Shown: positions 53,790-63,786 of the stretch, in pieces
Numbering within the stretch: the stretch's first letter is position 1
Layout of the letters: every line of letters begins with the position of its first letter
Assembly: GCA_021780315.1 (NCBI GenBank)
Contig: JAJXYY010000026.1
Coordinates: 62,001 to 126,000, forward strand
From: Acidobacteriota bacterium
GTDB lineage: Bacteria > Acidobacteriota > Terriglobia > Terriglobales > Acidobacteriaceae
Direction of reading: 5' to 3'
Length of the DNA stretch: 64,000 bases
Made by a program: the position numbers and the translations under genes
Notes under the pieces: model-generated
The model's database searches: none
The model's input: the letters and a program-made list of their open reading frames with translations, nothing else
Told to the model about the DNA's origin: nothing

Positions 53790-53857
53790 GCATCAAGTCC
53801 GGACCTATGTCCTCTGGTTCGAAGACTTTGCACACTTTATGACGGGGTGGGGGGGTA
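53790..53857 (+). repeat. Dispersed G-tract element, copy B
   Basis: TCAAGTCC at 53,793, AAGACTTTG at 53,822 (29 bases later), ATGAC at 53,839, then GGGGTGGGGGGG and TAC. Block order and the 29-base spacing match copy A at 32,661-32,728. It ends three bases before the likely start codon of the TPR gene. Confidence 0.6.
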
Positions 53858-53859
53858 CC

Positions 53860-55227
53860 ATGCAAGCACCGAAGAAACACACTGGCAGCCCGGCTGCCCA
53901 AGTCTGTGCGTGCGTGTCCGCAGCCATCCTGTCCCTGCTGTTCCTCGCCACCGCTCCAGTCCACGCCCAGCTCCCTGCCGGGACCTCCGACGCCAGCTCC
54001 AGTGCCCCCACCCAGCAGCAGGATCCCCTCCGCGCTCAAGCCGCCACCGCACTCGACCAGCGTGACTTCCCTACCGCCCTCAAGCTCCTCACCCCCCTCG
54101 CTGCACAAAATCCCCACGACGCCCATCTCCTCTACGACCTCGGCTTCACCCAGGACGCTCTCGACCAGACCAGCGCAGCCGCCGGCACCTATCGCCTCGC
54201 CGCTCTCGCCGATCCAAAATTCTTCGAACCTCACCTCGCGCTCGGTCTACTCCTCGCCCGCACCGGCAACCTCACCGAAGCCCACTCCGAACTCGCCGCC
54301 GCCGTCGCCCTTAACGCTCCCGATCCCTCCCTCAAGGCCCGCGCTTTCCGTGCTCTCGCCCGCCTCGACCAGCAAGCCCACCCCGCTCAGGCCAGCGCAG
54401 AGCTCCTCGAAGCCCTCAAACTGTCTCCCGAAACCCCCGAAGACATCCTCCTCTCCGCCGAACTCGCTGAGTCCGCCAACGACCTGCCCGCCGCCGAAGC
54501 CACCTACCGCCGCATCCTCAAGGCCGACCCCGCCAACCCCGACGCCACCGCGGCCCTCATCCACCTGCTCCTCCGCCAGAACAAGCCAGCCGACGCCGAA
54601 TCCCTCCTCACCGCCGCCCTCGCCCAACACCCCAACGACATCACTCTCAACGCCCAACTGGCCAGCCTCTACGCCGACCAGGGTAAGTTCGCTCAGGCCA
54701 TCCCCATCGTCGCCCGGCTACACACCGCCCAACCCGCCAACCTCGCCATCACGCGCCTCCTGGCCCGCCTCTACAGCCGCAACCAGCAATACGACCAGTC
54801 AGATCCCCTCTACGCCACCCTCATCCTCGCCGCACCCCACGACCCCACCCTCCTCGACGACCGGGCCGACGCACTCATTCACCTCCACCGAGCCGCCGAA
54901 GCCGAAACCCTCCTTAAGCGAGCCGTCGACCAGCCCACCGCCTTCCCATCCCGCGAAGACTTCGCCCTCGCCGCCAGCCACCTCGCCTTCGCCGCCTCGG
55001 AAAACAACGACCCCACCACCACCTTGCAAGCTTTGGCGCTTCGTGCTACAGTGCAGCAACAGTCACCATCCTCCCTGTTCCTTGCTGCCACCGCGCACGA
55101 TAAGCTGCATCAGACCAAGGAGGCAACTGACCTGTACAAACAGTTCCTCTCCGTGGCGAATGGAAAATTCCCCGATGAGGAGTGGCAGGCTCGCCACCGC
55201 CTGATCACCCTCGAACATTCGAAGTAG
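53860..55227 (+). CDS. Exported tetratricopeptide-repeat protein
   Basis: A 455-residue protein with a basic N-terminus and a signal peptide or anchor (about residues 15-37, ending VHAQ). The rest is built of about nine TPR units (for example ALKLLTPLAAQNPHDAHLLY, EATYRRILKADPANPDATAA, DAESLLTAALAQHPNDITLN, QAIPIVARLHTAQPANLAIT), a helical scaffold for protein binding in the periplasm. ATG 53,860 is preferred; ATG 53,839 lies within the repeat element. It heads a cluster of four same-strand genes. Partner unknown. Confidence 0.82.
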   Translation: MQAPKKHTGSPAAQVCACVSAAILSLLFLATAPVHAQLPAGTSDASSSAPTQQQDPLRAQAATALDQRDFPTALKLLTPLAAQNPHDAHLLYDLGFTQDALDQTSAAAGTYRLAALADPKFFEPHLALGLLLARTGNLTEAHSELAAAVALNAPDPSLKARAFRALARLDQQAHPAQASAELLEALKLSPETPEDILLSAELAESANDLPAAEATYRRILKADPANPDATAALIHLLLRQNKPADAESLLTAALAQHPNDITLNAQLASLYADQGKFAQAIPIVARLHTAQPANLAITRLLARLYSRNQQYDQSDPLYATLILAAPHDPTLLDDRADALIHLHRAAEAETLLKRAVDQPTAFPSREDFALAASHLAFAASENNDPTTTLQALALRATVQQQSPSSLFLAATAHDKLHQTKEATDLYKQFLSVANGKFPDEEWQARHRLITLEHSK

Positions 55228-55252
55228 GTACGCGCTCCCTGCGAGGTGCGTT

Positions 55253-55714
55253 ATGCGATGCAAACTGCTTCCCCTCCTCCTCCTCCCGCTCACTTTCAGC
55301 TTTTCGCCCATAGCCTGCGCCTCCACCATCGACGAGTCTCAGGCAGATCCCCAGATCATCCAGCAACTCCAGGCCCGCGCGCTGCAGGCCAATCCTCGCG
55401 AGCAATGCTTCCTCTACACCGAACTCGTCCACGCCATGACCGAACTCGCCGGCCACCAGATGCTCGCCGGTGAAGCCGATCAGGCCAGCAATACCCTCAA
55501 GCAGGTAGAGCACTACGCCCAGCTCATCCACCTCGGCCTCGCCAGCGACACCCGACGCCTCAAGAATGCCGAGATGCTCATGCACCACACCACCTACCGC
55601 CTCAGCAACTACCTCCACGCCGCCTCCAGCGACGACAAGGTCGTCCTGCAAGCTACCCTCAAGCAACTCGACCAGATCCAGAATGAACTCCTGAATCAGG
55701 TCTTCTCCCACTAG
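55253..55714 (+). CDS. Small exported helical protein, unknown function
   Basis: A 153-residue protein with a signal peptide (MRCKLLPLLLLPLTFSFSPI, cleavage near ACAS). The mature part is helical: IIQQLQARALQANPREQCFL, LAGHQMLAGEADQASNTLKQ, and a C-terminal DKVVLQATLKQLDQIQNELL. It resembles no family I recognise. It is placed 25 bases after the TPR gene, with GAGGTG before the ATG, so it is likely co-transcribed. Confidence 0.65.
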   Translation: MRCKLLPLLLLPLTFSFSPIACASTIDESQADPQIIQQLQARALQANPREQCFLYTELVHAMTELAGHQMLAGEADQASNTLKQVEHYAQLIHLGLASDTRRLKNAEMLMHHTTYRLSNYLHAASSDDKVVLQATLKQLDQIQNELLNQVFSH

Positions 55715-55730
55715 CGACCAAGAAAGCCCG

Positions 55731-56276
55731 ATGCCCCGCTGCACCACGACACTCCGCCTCGCACTCGTCCTGCTTCTGGCTATCGGCTCAACCCGCGCCC
55801 AGAGCAACTCCGCCGACCTCAGCGACAAAGAGGTCGAGCAACTCCGCGAGTCAGCCTATCTCCCCAACGACCGAGTCCTGCTCTTCCTCAAGTTCCTCGA
55901 TCTCCGTACCAGTAAAGTACAGGATCTCTTTGCCCATCCCCGCAAGCCCGGACGCGAACAAGACACCCACGATCTTCTGGAGCAGTTCACCGCCCTCGCC
56001 GACGAACTGGAAGACAACCTAGACGACTACGGCCCGCATCACCGCGACATCCGCAAAGCCCTCCCCAAACTGCTGGAGGCCACAGACCGCTGGGCCACCG
56101 CCATCAAATCACCTCCGGAAGACGACGCCTACGCCATACCCCGTAAACTGGCCCTGGAATCCATCCGCGACCTCCGCGAAGACACCACCCGCCTCATCGA
56201 GCAGCAACGCGTCTGGTTCCTGGCCCACCCACCCCAAAAGCAGCCCCCCAACCAAACCATCGACATCCCACGTTAG
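55731..56276 (+). CDS. Small exported protein, unknown function
   Basis: A 181-residue protein with a signal peptide (hydrophobic residues 8-19, cleavage at TRA-Q). The mature part is acidic and helical: LSDKEVEQLRESAYLPNDRV, VLLFLKFLDLRTSKVQDLFA, then LLEQFTALADELEDNLDDYG. The C-terminus is Pro/Gln-rich. It starts 16 bases after the previous gene. It looks like an interaction partner rather than an enzyme; no motif is recognised. Confidence 0.65.
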   Translation: MPRCTTTLRLALVLLLAIGSTRAQSNSADLSDKEVEQLRESAYLPNDRVLLFLKFLDLRTSKVQDLFAHPRKPGREQDTHDLLEQFTALADELEDNLDDYGPHHRDIRKALPKLLEATDRWATAIKSPPEDDAYAIPRKLALESIRDLREDTTRLIEQQRVWFLAHPPQKQPPNQTIDIPR

Positions 56277-56315
56277 CCAACATCCACACCCCTCCATGTT
56301 AACCTTCCAGTAAGC

Positions 56316-57002
56316 ATGTCCTCCGCTTTGGTCCCCATCTTCGAGGAGCAATACCGCGACCTTCGCCCCCGCGCCCCTATCCCGCCGCTGGACATCCGTT
56401 TTCGTCGCTTCACCTCCCTTAACACCACCATCCGACTCCGCGAGGGCTGTCTTCATGTCCGCCTCTCCGACCTGCTCGAGCACGCACCCGAGTCCGTCCA
56501 CCAGGCCATCGCCCACATCCTCCTAGCCAAGCTGTACAAGAAGCCCATCGCCCCCACCCACGCCGATCGCTACCGCCGCCACGTCTCCTCCGAGGCGGTC
56601 GCCAAGCAGGCCGAGCACATCCGCCAGACCCGCGGACGCAAGCGCATCTCTACCCCCACCGGCCACCACTACGACCTCGATGAAGTCTTCGAGTCCCTCA
56701 ATGCCCGCTTCTTCCACGGTCTCCTGGGACGGCCAACCCTGACCTGGTCCGCTCACCACGCCCGCCGCATGCTCGGTCACTACGATGCCGCCCACAACAC
56801 CATCGTCGTCAGCCGAGTCTTCGACCGTCCGGACACCCCCCGCTGTGCTGTCGAGTACCTCCTCTACCACGAGATGCTCCACCTCAAGCACCCCGTCCGT
56901 GTCAAAGCAGGCCGCCGCTGTGTCCACTCCCGAGAGTTTCAGGCCGAAGAGCGGCTCTTTCCCCAGTTGGAAGAAGCGAAAGCCTACCTCAAGCGCCTCT
57001 GA
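56316..57002 (+). CDS. SprT-like zinc metalloprotease-fold protein
   Basis: A 228-residue protein with the SprT/M48-like pattern: YDLDEVFESLNARFFHGLLG, RMLGHYDAAHNTIVVSRVFD, and the zinc motif YLLYHEMLHLKHP, in which HEMLH supplies two His and the catalytic Glu. A further His comes later (RCVHSREF). The N-terminal part (residues 20-90) has a repeated strand pattern. No signal peptide is visible, so it is probably cytoplasmic, unlike its three upstream neighbours. It is the last gene of the cluster. Confidence 0.78.
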   Translation: MSSALVPIFEEQYRDLRPRAPIPPLDIRFRRFTSLNTTIRLREGCLHVRLSDLLEHAPESVHQAIAHILLAKLYKKPIAPTHADRYRRHVSSEAVAKQAEHIRQTRGRKRISTPTGHHYDLDEVFESLNARFFHGLLGRPTLTWSAHHARRMLGHYDAAHNTIVVSRVFDRPDTPRCAVEYLLYHEMLHLKHPVRVKAGRRCVHSREFQAEERLFPQLEEAKAYLKRL

Positions 57003-57134
57003 TCACAGCGCGATTCGCCAAAAATCTCAAGCTCTCTGGCACGAACCATGCTACGATTTCGCGCAGCAAGCAGCCTTGACTCCACCTGCCTCCAACGGGC
57101 CAACCATTCTCATAATCCAGACTTGAGGTCACAA

Positions 57135-57860
57135 ATGTCCCTCTCAAAACGCGCAATTGCAGAGTTCTTTGGCACCTTCTGGCTCGTCTTCGGGGGCTGC
57201 GGATCAGCAGTCCTCGCCGTCGGCTTTCCCACTCTTGGTATCGGCTTCGTCGGCGTCGCTCTGGCCTTCGGACTCACCGTCCTGACCATGGCCTTCGCTA
57301 TCGGTCACATCTCCGGCTGCCACCTCAACCCAGCCGTCTCCGTTGGCCTAGTTGTCGCCAAACGCTTCCCCATCACGGAACTGCCTGCCTACATCGCAGC
57401 CCAGGTCATCGGAGCTATCGCCGCCTCTGGAACCCTCTTCCTCATCGCCAGTGGCAAAGCCGGCTTCTCGCTCGCCAACGGATTCGCCTCCAACGGCTAC
57501 GGCGTCCACTCTCCCGACGGCTACTCGCTCCTCGCCTGCTTCCTCGCCGAAGTCGTCCTCACCGCCTTCTTCCTGCTGGTCATCCTCGGTTCCACCGACG
57601 AGCGCGCCCCCAAGGGCCTCGCCCCGGTCGCTATCGGCCTCTGCCTCACCCTCATCCACCTCATCAGCATCCCCGTCACCAACACCTCGGTCAATCCCGC
57701 TCGCTCCACGGGCCCTGCACTCTTCGTAGGCGGTTGGGCACTCTCTCAACTCTGGCTCTTCTGGGTTGCACCCATCCTCGGCGCCGTCATTGGAGGCCTT
57801 ATCTCCACAGCCTTCTTCAGCGCGCCGCAGGACCCCATTCGCGAAGCCATGTCCAAATAA
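57135..57860 (+). CDS. aqpZ: Aquaporin Z-type channel
   Basis: A MIP-family water channel of 241 residues with six membrane helices and both NPA boxes: [11 protein letters not shown] in the first half and [12 protein letters not shown] in the second. The Arg after the second NPA and the small residues around it are typical for water-selective AqpZ. ATG 57,135 has GAGGT six bases upstream; the frame upstream to 57,048 is not membrane-like. It ends at a bidirectional terminator. Confidence 0.95.
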   Translation: MSLSKRAIAEFFGTFWLVFGGCGSAVLAVGFPTLGIGFVGVALAFGLTVLTMAFAIGHISGCHLNPAVSVGLVVAKRFPITELPAYIAAQVIGAIAASGTLFLIASGKAGFSLANGFASNGYGVHSPDGYSLLACFLAEVVLTAFFLLVILGSTDERAPKGLAPVAIGLCLTLIHLISIPVTNTSVNPARSTGPALFVGGWALSQLWLFWVAPILGAVIGGLISTAFFSAPQDPIREAMSK

Positions 57861-57873
57861 CCCCGCACAAAAA

Positions 57874-57903
57874 AACGGCGGCTGGCATCAGCCAACCGCC
57901 GTT
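57874..57903. terminator. Bidirectional terminator between aqpZ and lgt
   Basis: AACGGCGG (57874-57881) pairs with CCGCCGTT (57896-57903), and inside TGGC (57883-57886) pairs with GCCA (57891-57894) around ATCA. Both strands follow with T-rich sequence, most clearly the minus strand, where the stem is followed by TTTTTG. Confidence 0.8.
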
Positions 57904-57923
57904 CTCTCTCATCATCGCTTCGT

Positions 57924-58787
57924 CTAGGTAACCTGCTCCTCCGCCACCACCGGAGCCCACTGGACCCGCTTCGACTGGGCATATGCCATCAGCAAAGCCC
58001 CGGCAACCACGCTTCCCAGCGCAGCCACCTGTGCATTGCTCATTCCCCAGTAAAGACGTGGATTAATCCGCACAAACTCCACCAGAAACCGGCCCACCCC
58101 ACTCAACACCAGGTACATTCCCGTCAGCCAGCCAACCGGCTTGGAACGTTCCGTCAGCTTCCACAAAATCCAGAATACCAGCACCGAAAAAAGCAATTCG
58201 TATGCCGGAGTAGGCTGCACCAGGTCCACGGTCGGCACCAGCGCATCTTTCGCCATGTGGACTCCCCACGGTAGCGTTGTCTTCATCCCGTAGTCGCCAT
58301 CTCCGCTCGTCAGGCAGCCAATCCGCCCCACACCATAACCAATCGCCGCCGCCGGTGCAGCCAGATCCAGCATCCGAATCGCGCCTACCCGTCGGCCCAA
58401 CACGCCTGCCAGCGCTCCCCGAAACCGTGCCTCGCGTCCCTGCCACATCAGCATCGCTATCCCGGCCAGCATCCCGCCGTACCAGGCAAATCCTGCTTGA
58501 AACCAGTGCAGAAAGCCCATCAGCATATCCAGCGGATGACCCCAGCCCGGTAGTGCAATCTGGCGCATCGCCATCTTCAACTCGGCAACATTCTGTAGCT
58601 CATGCCAGGTCTTCGCGCCAATCACGCCAGCGATCACTACAAGCGCCACGACATTCAGAGCATCCGCATCCACGCCATGCCGTACAAAGTTATGGTGCAA
58701 CACGATCGTCGCCACCACTGCTGCCAGCCACAACAACAGCCCAAACGTGCCCAGATGCAACGGGCCTAGATTTATATAAGGGTACAT
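57924..58787 (-). CDS. lgt: Prolipoprotein diacylglyceryl transferase
   Basis: Lgt attaches diacylglycerol to the lipobox Cys of prolipoproteins. The 287-residue protein has about seven hydrophobic helices, FAWYGGMLAGIAMLMW matching the family's region 4, the signature GYGVGRIGCLTSGDGDYG (with the catalytic Arg in VGRIGC), and a C-terminal helix with GRFLVEFVR. ATG 58,787 has AGGT five bases upstream and gives the family start (YPYINLGPLHLGTFG). Confidence 0.95.
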   Translation of the reverse strand: MYPYINLGPLHLGTFGLLLWLAAVVATIVLHHNFVRHGVDADALNVVALVVIAGVIGAKTWHELQNVAELKMAMRQIALPGWGHPLDMLMGFLHWFQAGFAWYGGMLAGIAMLMWQGREARFRGALAGVLGRRVGAIRMLDLAAPAAAIGYGVGRIGCLTSGDGDYGMKTTLPWGVHMAKDALVPTVDLVQPTPAYELLFSVLVFWILWKLTERSKPVGWLTGMYLVLSGVGRFLVEFVRINPRLYWGMSNAQVAALGSVVAGALLMAYAQSKRVQWAPVVAEEQVT

Positions 58788-58909
58788 ATACCTAAAGTAT
58801 AGGGCAGCAGCCGCCCCAACTACTCTATCGCTCGCACAAACCGCAACACCCCCACACAAAAACCCACCCGCTTTGCCTTGCCCCCACCATTCGCGCTAAC
58901 CTGACCTTC

Positions 58910-59485
58910 ATGCCCAACAGCACGCCTAACTTCCCTCACGCCTCCACCATGGACATCCTCTTCACCAAACAACAGATCGCCGACCGCACCCGCGAGATCG
59001 GCGCTCAGATCACCGCAGACTACGCCGGACATACCAACGGACAGCCCATCGTCCTCATCGGAGTCCTAAAAGGCGCAGCCATCTTCCTCGCCGACCTCGC
59101 TCGCTCCATCGACGTCGACAACACCTTCGACTTCGTTGCGGTCTCCAGCTATGGCAGAGCCAAAGTCTCCAGTGGAGCCGTCAAACTCATCAAAGACATC
59201 GACAACCCCATCGAGGGCAAGCACGTCATCCTCGTCGAAGACATCCTCGACACCGGTCTCACCCTCAGTTATCTCCGAGGCCTCATGCTCCAGCACAAGC
59301 CCGCATCCCTCAAAATCGCAACCTGCCTCGACAAACCCGCGCGCCGCCTCGTCCCCATCGAAGCCGACTACGTCGCCTTCAAAATCCCCAACCAGTTCGT
59401 CATCGGCTACGGCATGGACTACGCAGAACGCTACCGCGGAGTAGACGACATCCGCCTCTTCCCCGAAGAAGCCGCAGGCCACTAA
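58910..59485 (+). CDS. hpt: Hypoxanthine phosphoribosyltransferase
   Basis: Hpt salvages hypoxanthine and guanine with PRPP. The 191-residue protein has IVLIGVLKGAAIFLADLARS, the PRPP loop VILVEDILDTGLTLSYL, the flexible-loop region SSYGRAKVSSGAVKLIKD, and the purine-recognition segment DKPARRLVPIEADYVAFKIP followed by YAERYRGVDDI. Length is normal, with 13 extra N-terminal residues; a start at the Met of MDILFTKQQIA (58,949) is an alternative. Confidence 0.95.
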   Translation: MPNSTPNFPHASTMDILFTKQQIADRTREIGAQITADYAGHTNGQPIVLIGVLKGAAIFLADLARSIDVDNTFDFVAVSSYGRAKVSSGAVKLIKDIDNPIEGKHVILVEDILDTGLTLSYLRGLMLQHKPASLKIATCLDKPARRLVPIEADYVAFKIPNQFVIGYGMDYAERYRGVDDIRLFPEEAAGH

Positions 59486-59576
59486 ACAACATCTCCGAAT
59501 TCAGCCGCCTGCCGGAACCAACGCCTTGAGTGCCCATCTTCGCAACAGCTCCGTCGTCGCCAGGATGGGCCCCTAA

Positions 59577-60608
59577 CTATTCCCCCAACCCAAACTCCCG
59601 CGCCAGCAACTCGTAGCTACGCACCCGCCTCTCCTGTTCCCACACAATCGTATTCACTACCACTTCCCCAATCCCCAACGCCTCCGCCATCCCCCGCAAC
59701 CGCTCCCCAACTATCGCCGGAGTCCCCACAAAGTACCGTGGCCACTCCCCTTCTTCCACCGCCATATCTCCAAACGCCCGCAACTCCCGCAGCGCCTCCT
59801 CCGGTGAAGCCACTGGTCTCCGGTCTCCCGTACGAATCCGCCGCTGCAGCAGTCGCACGCTGGCATGTAGATAGTCCGCCTCCTCGGCTGTCTCCGCACA
59901 GATCACTCCTACCGCCACGGTAGCCTCGGCCTGTTCCCGCCGCACCCCACCCCGAAACCCTCGCGTATAGGCCTCGATTGCCGCTCGCGTATGGATCGGA
60001 CTAAAGAAATGGGCGAACGCATACGGCAGCCCAAACTCTACTGCCGCCGCCGAACTCCACATACTCGACCCCAGCATCCACACCTCCGGGCCACCCGCCA
60101 TCTCCGGCGAAACCCGCAGACTGCCAAACGGATGTCCCGCCGGAAAACTCCTCTCGAAATAAGCCAGCAACTCCGCCACCTGATCCGGAAAATCATCCGC
60201 CATCTTCGCCCCACGGTCACGCTTCAACGCCAGCGCCTCTACCGGACCGCCTCCCGGAGCCCGCCCAATTCCCAGATCCACCCGCCCCGGATACAGAGCA
60301 TGCAGCGTCCGAAAAACCTCTGCCACCTTCAGCGCAGAGTAGTGCGGCAGCATAATCCCACCCGAACCAATCCGTATCCGCCGCGTCTCCGCCCCAATCC
60401 GGGACAGCATAATCTCCGGAGCCGAACACGCCAGCGTATCCATCGCATGGTGCTCGCTCATCCAGAAACGCGTATACCCCAGCGCATCCACCCGCCGCGC
60501 CAACGCGATCGAATGCTGCAACGCATCACCCGGTGTACTTCCAGTCGACACCGGCGCCTGGTCCAGCACCGATAACCTCAACCCACCCTGCCTCATCCTC
60601 GAATCCAT
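59577..60608 (-). CDS. LLM-class flavin-dependent oxidoreductase
   Basis: A luciferase-like monooxygenase fold of 343 residues. RLSVLDQAPVSTGSTPGDAL, TRFWMSEHHAMDTLACSAPE, IRIGSGGIMLPHYSALKVAE and PGRVDLGIGRAPGG are the hallmarks of the family branch close to the YhbW/LuxA-like MsnO8 proteins. It should bind FMN or F420; the substrate is unknown. ATG 60,608 is chosen; ATG 60,629 and 60,596 also fit. It is followed by a weak inverted repeat (59,532-59,570). Confidence 0.9.
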   Translation of the reverse strand: MDSRMRQGGLRLSVLDQAPVSTGSTPGDALQHSIALARRVDALGYTRFWMSEHHAMDTLACSAPEIMLSRIGAETRRIRIGSGGIMLPHYSALKVAEVFRTLHALYPGRVDLGIGRAPGGGPVEALALKRDRGAKMADDFPDQVAELLAYFERSFPAGHPFGSLRVSPEMAGGPEVWMLGSSMWSSAAAVEFGLPYAFAHFFSPIHTRAAIEAYTRGFRGGVRREQAEATVAVGVICAETAEEADYLHASVRLLQRRIRTGDRRPVASPEEALRELRAFGDMAVEEGEWPRYFVGTPAIVGERLRGMAEALGIGEVVVNTIVWEQERRVRSYELLAREFGLGE

Positions 60609-60632
60609 CCTGATTGGATGCCCATCCACGCC

Positions 60633-63071
60633 CTACGCTTCACCCCCCTTCCCAACTCCGGTTGAACCCGGCCATCTCCACCCTGTAATCGCCGGTGGGT
60701 CAATCCCATGCTCATGTGCGTACGCCACGTGCTCGATAATCTGGTCCTCCAGCCACTGCTTCGTATGCGCCCCCACCGCCTGCAATCCCGGAACCCGGTT
60801 GATCACATCGATACACAGATTGAACCGGTCTACCTGATTGCAGATCGCCAACTCCAGCGGAGTATTGATATTGCCCTTCTCCTTATACCCGCGCACATGC
60901 AGATTCTCATGGTTCGTCCGGCGATACGTCAGCTTGTGAATCAGCCACGGGCACGCATGGAAGTTGAAGATAATCGGCTTGTCCTTCGTAAACAACGAGT
61001 CGAAGTCCCAGTCCGATAACCCATGCGGATGCTCCGACTCCGACTGTAGCTTGAACAAGTCCACCACGTTGACAAACCGAATCTTCAACTTCGGAAAATG
61101 CTCCCGCAGAATCGCCACCGCAGCCAGGCTCTCCATCGTAGGAACATCGCCCGCCGCGGCCATCACCACATCCGGATCTTCGCCTCCGTCATTGCTGGCA
61201 AACTCCCATATCCCCAGCCCCTTCGTGCAGTGCAGTATCGCCGCATTCATATCCAGATACTGCAGGTGAGGCTGCTTGTCCGCCACAATCACATTCACGT
61301 AGTCCGTGCTGCACAGGCAGTGGTTCGCCACACTCAGCAGGCAGTTCGCATCTGGCGGCAGATAGATTCGCGTTACCCCCGCACTCTTGTTCGTCACAAC
61401 ATCCAGAAAGCCCGGGTCCTGGTGCGTGAACCCATTATGGTCTTGTCGCCAAACCAACGACGTAATCAGCAGGTTGATCGATGAGATCGGCACCCGCCAC
61501 TTCACCTCCGTCTTGCACTTCTCCAGCCACTTCGCGTGTTGGTTAAACATCGAATCGATAATGTGCACAAACGACTCATACGTCGAAAAAAACCCATGCC
61601 GCCCCGTAAGCACATACCCTTCGAACCATCCCTCTAACGTATGCTCGCTGAGCATCTCCATCACACGGCCATCACGCGCCAACTCGCCGCCGTCACTGTC
61701 CTCCGGCTTCAGCTCCGCCATCCATGTCTTCTTGCTCGCCGCATAGATCGCCTGCAGTTTGTTCGATGCCGTCTCGTCCGGACCAAACACCCGGAACGTG
61801 TGCATGTTCCGCCGCATCGTATCCGCTAGAAAATGCCCCAGAACATCCGTCGACGAAACCTCTTCACTCCCCGGCTTCGTCACCCCTACCGCAAACTCCC
61901 GGAACGCAGGCAGGTTTAGGGGTCGTCGCAACAATCCCCCATTTGCATGGACGTTCGCACTCATCCTTCTGCCGCCCTTCGGAGCCATCTCCCGCAACCC
62001 CGCCACCGGCCTGCCACACTCGTCAAACAACTCCTCCGGACGATAACTCCGCATCCACTCTTCCAGCTTCTGCATATGCGCCGGATTCGTCACAACATCC
62101 AGAATCGGCACCTGGTGCGCTCGCCAGAATCCTTCCACTTTGTGCCCATCCAACTCCTTCGGCCCCGTCCATCCCTTCGGCGTCCGTAGCACAGTCATCG
62201 GCCACATCGGCCGCTCCACCGGCCCACCCGAGCGTGCCTTCTCCTGGATCGCTCGAATCATCAGCACGCACTCCTCCAACACCGTCGCCATCTTCGCGTG
62301 CATCTCCGCCGGATCATCCCCCTCCACCACATATGGAGTCCAGCCATAGCCGCGAAACAGACTGTCCAGCTCTTGAGATGAAATCCTCGCTAGAATCGTA
62401 GGGTTCGCGATCTTGTAACCATTCAGGTGCAATATCGGCAGCACCGCACCATCGGTCTTCGGATTCAAAAACTTGTTCGAGTGCCACGACGTCGCCAACG
62501 GCCCGGTCTCCGCCTCCCCATCCCCCACTACCACCGTCGCGATCAGGTTCGGATTGTCAAACACCGCTCCAAACGCATGGGAAACGCTGTATCCCAACTC
62601 ACCCCCCTCATGGATCGAGCCCGGCGTCTCCGGAGTACAGTGGCTGCCAATTCCGCCTGGAAATGAAAACTGGCGAAAGAAGCGGCGCATCCCTTCTTCA
62701 TCCTGACTGATATTCGGATAAACCTCGGAGTACGTCCCCTCCAGATAAGCATTCGCCAACACCGCCGGTGCCCCGTGTCCCGGACCCGATAGATAAATCG
62801 CATCCAGGTCGTACTTCACAATCAGCCGATTCAGATGCACCCACACAAACGTCTGCCCCGGGTCCGAGCCCCAGTGCCCTAGCAGCCGTTTCTTGATATG
62901 CTCCGGCTGCAACGACTCCTTCAGCAAGGCATTCTCACGCAGGTACAACATCCCCACGCACAGATAGTTGCACGCACGCCACCACGCATCCATCCATCGC
63001 AACTCCTCCGCACTCGGCGCAACCACACCACTTGAGCTCACTCTCGAACCGTTCACAATAGCTGTGCGCAT
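60633..63071 (-). CDS. xfp: Phosphoketolase (xylulose-5-P/fructose-6-P)
   Basis: A thiamine diphosphate enzyme splitting xylulose-5-phosphate or fructose-6-phosphate with phosphate into acetyl phosphate and a sugar phosphate. The 812-residue protein has the N-terminal [20 protein letters not shown], the diphosphate-binding [31 protein letters not shown], and the C-terminal [11 protein letters not shown] and [14 protein letters not shown] segments. Length is standard. The ATG at 63,071 has AGAGGAA eight bases upstream. It lies downstream of an HdeD-like gene and ackA, which use its product. Confidence 0.96.
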   Translation of the reverse strand: MRTAIVNGSRVSSSGVVAPSAEELRWMDAWWRACNYLCVGMLYLRENALLKESLQPEHIKKRLLGHWGSDPGQTFVWVHLNRLIVKYDLDAIYLSGPGHGAPAVLANAYLEGTYSEVYPNISQDEEGMRRFFRQFSFPGGIGSHCTPETPGSIHEGGELGYSVSHAFGAVFDNPNLIATVVVGDGEAETGPLATSWHSNKFLNPKTDGAVLPILHLNGYKIANPTILARISSQELDSLFRGYGWTPYVVEGDDPAEMHAKMATVLEECVLMIRAIQEKARSGGPVERPMWPMTVLRTPKGWTGPKELDGHKVEGFWRAHQVPILDVVTNPAHMQKLEEWMRSYRPEELFDECGRPVAGLREMAPKGGRRMSANVHANGGLLRRPLNLPAFREFAVGVTKPGSEEVSSTDVLGHFLADTMRRNMHTFRVFGPDETASNKLQAIYAASKKTWMAELKPEDSDGGELARDGRVMEMLSEHTLEGWFEGYVLTGRHGFFSTYESFVHIIDSMFNQHAKWLEKCKTEVKWRVPISSINLLITSLVWRQDHNGFTHQDPGFLDVVTNKSAGVTRIYLPPDANCLLSVANHCLCSTDYVNVIVADKQPHLQYLDMNAAILHCTKGLGIWEFASNDGGEDPDVVMAAAGDVPTMESLAAVAILREHFPKLKIRFVNVVDLFKLQSESEHPHGLSDWDFDSLFTKDKPIIFNFHACPWLIHKLTYRRTNHENLHVRGYKEKGNINTPLELAICNQVDRFNLCIDVINRVPGLQAVGAHTKQWLEDQIIEHVAYAHEHGIDPPAITGWRWPGSTGVGKGGEA

Positions 63072-63134
63072 CGCTGATTCCTCTCTCTCAACACCACTCA
63101 TTCGAAATGAAAAACAACTTGCCACCTGCCGACG

Positions 63135-63761
63135 CTACGTCGCCTCGTCCACCGGCATGCCCGCATGGCCTGTCTGCCATCCAAAAAACATCAACTTAAC
63201 TCCTTCCACCAGCAGATACAAGCCCAGCAACCCAATCGCATCCCTATCCTCCAGACGTGTCGCATACACCAGCAATCCCCCTAAAAGCAGCGAGATAACC
63301 CCAAACACATCAACACCAATCCTGCCCACCCGCCCCGTCATATGGCTGCGCACAAAAAATAAATTCCAAAATCCCGCAGCCTCTGCCTGCACCGCTGCCA
63401 CCACCAACAAGATCTGCATCGACAAGTCAGAAAAATAAAACAGCAGCAAAGCCGCAATCGCCAGCATCAACCCGGCCAGCATATAAAAGACCGCTCGCCG
63501 CGGATCGCTCGCCTCACTCCGGTACACCAGCACCCACTCTGTAATCGCTGCTAACGCCAGAGCACTGGCCGACAACACCACCGCCGCCACGATCCCAATC
63601 ACCTCAAACAGCGGATTCGTCATCCCCGTCCGCAAGTAGAGAAATACCAGCCCCAGTCCCAGTACTATCAAACCTTGCGTCGTCAGCGCACGCAAGTGTA
63701 ACTTCGGTTCAACCGCCATCGCCGATCCGCCGCTCACTCGACCATCGGACGCTATACTCAT
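63135..63761 (-). CDS. HdeD-like (DUF308) membrane protein
   Basis: A 208-residue protein with six hydrophobic helices: the segments around residues 27-45, 52-75, 87-105, 110-130, 145-165 and 172-195. This matches the HdeD/DUF308 family of small inner-membrane proteins linked with acid stress in Escherichia coli. It lies between xfp and ackA on the same strand, 63 and 25 bases away, so it is likely co-transcribed with the acetate-producing enzymes. GGGA lies seven bases before the ATG. Function here is not established. Confidence 0.8.
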   Translation of the reverse strand: MSIASDGRVSGGSAMAVEPKLHLRALTTQGLIVLGLGLVFLYLRTGMTNPLFEVIGIVAAVVLSASALALAAITEWVLVYRSEASDPRRAVFYMLAGLMLAIAALLLFYFSDLSMQILLVVAAVQAEAAGFWNLFFVRSHMTGRVGRIGVDVFGVISLLLGGLLVYATRLEDRDAIGLLGLYLLVEGVKLMFFGWQTGHAGMPVDEAT

Positions 63762-63786
63762 TCCCTACCTCATCCATCCACATCCA

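Noticed and set aside
59532-59570. GCCCATC/GATGGGC inverted repeat after hpt as a terminator
   Set aside because: The stem has seven bases with a 25-base loop and no T-run; too weak to list as a feature.
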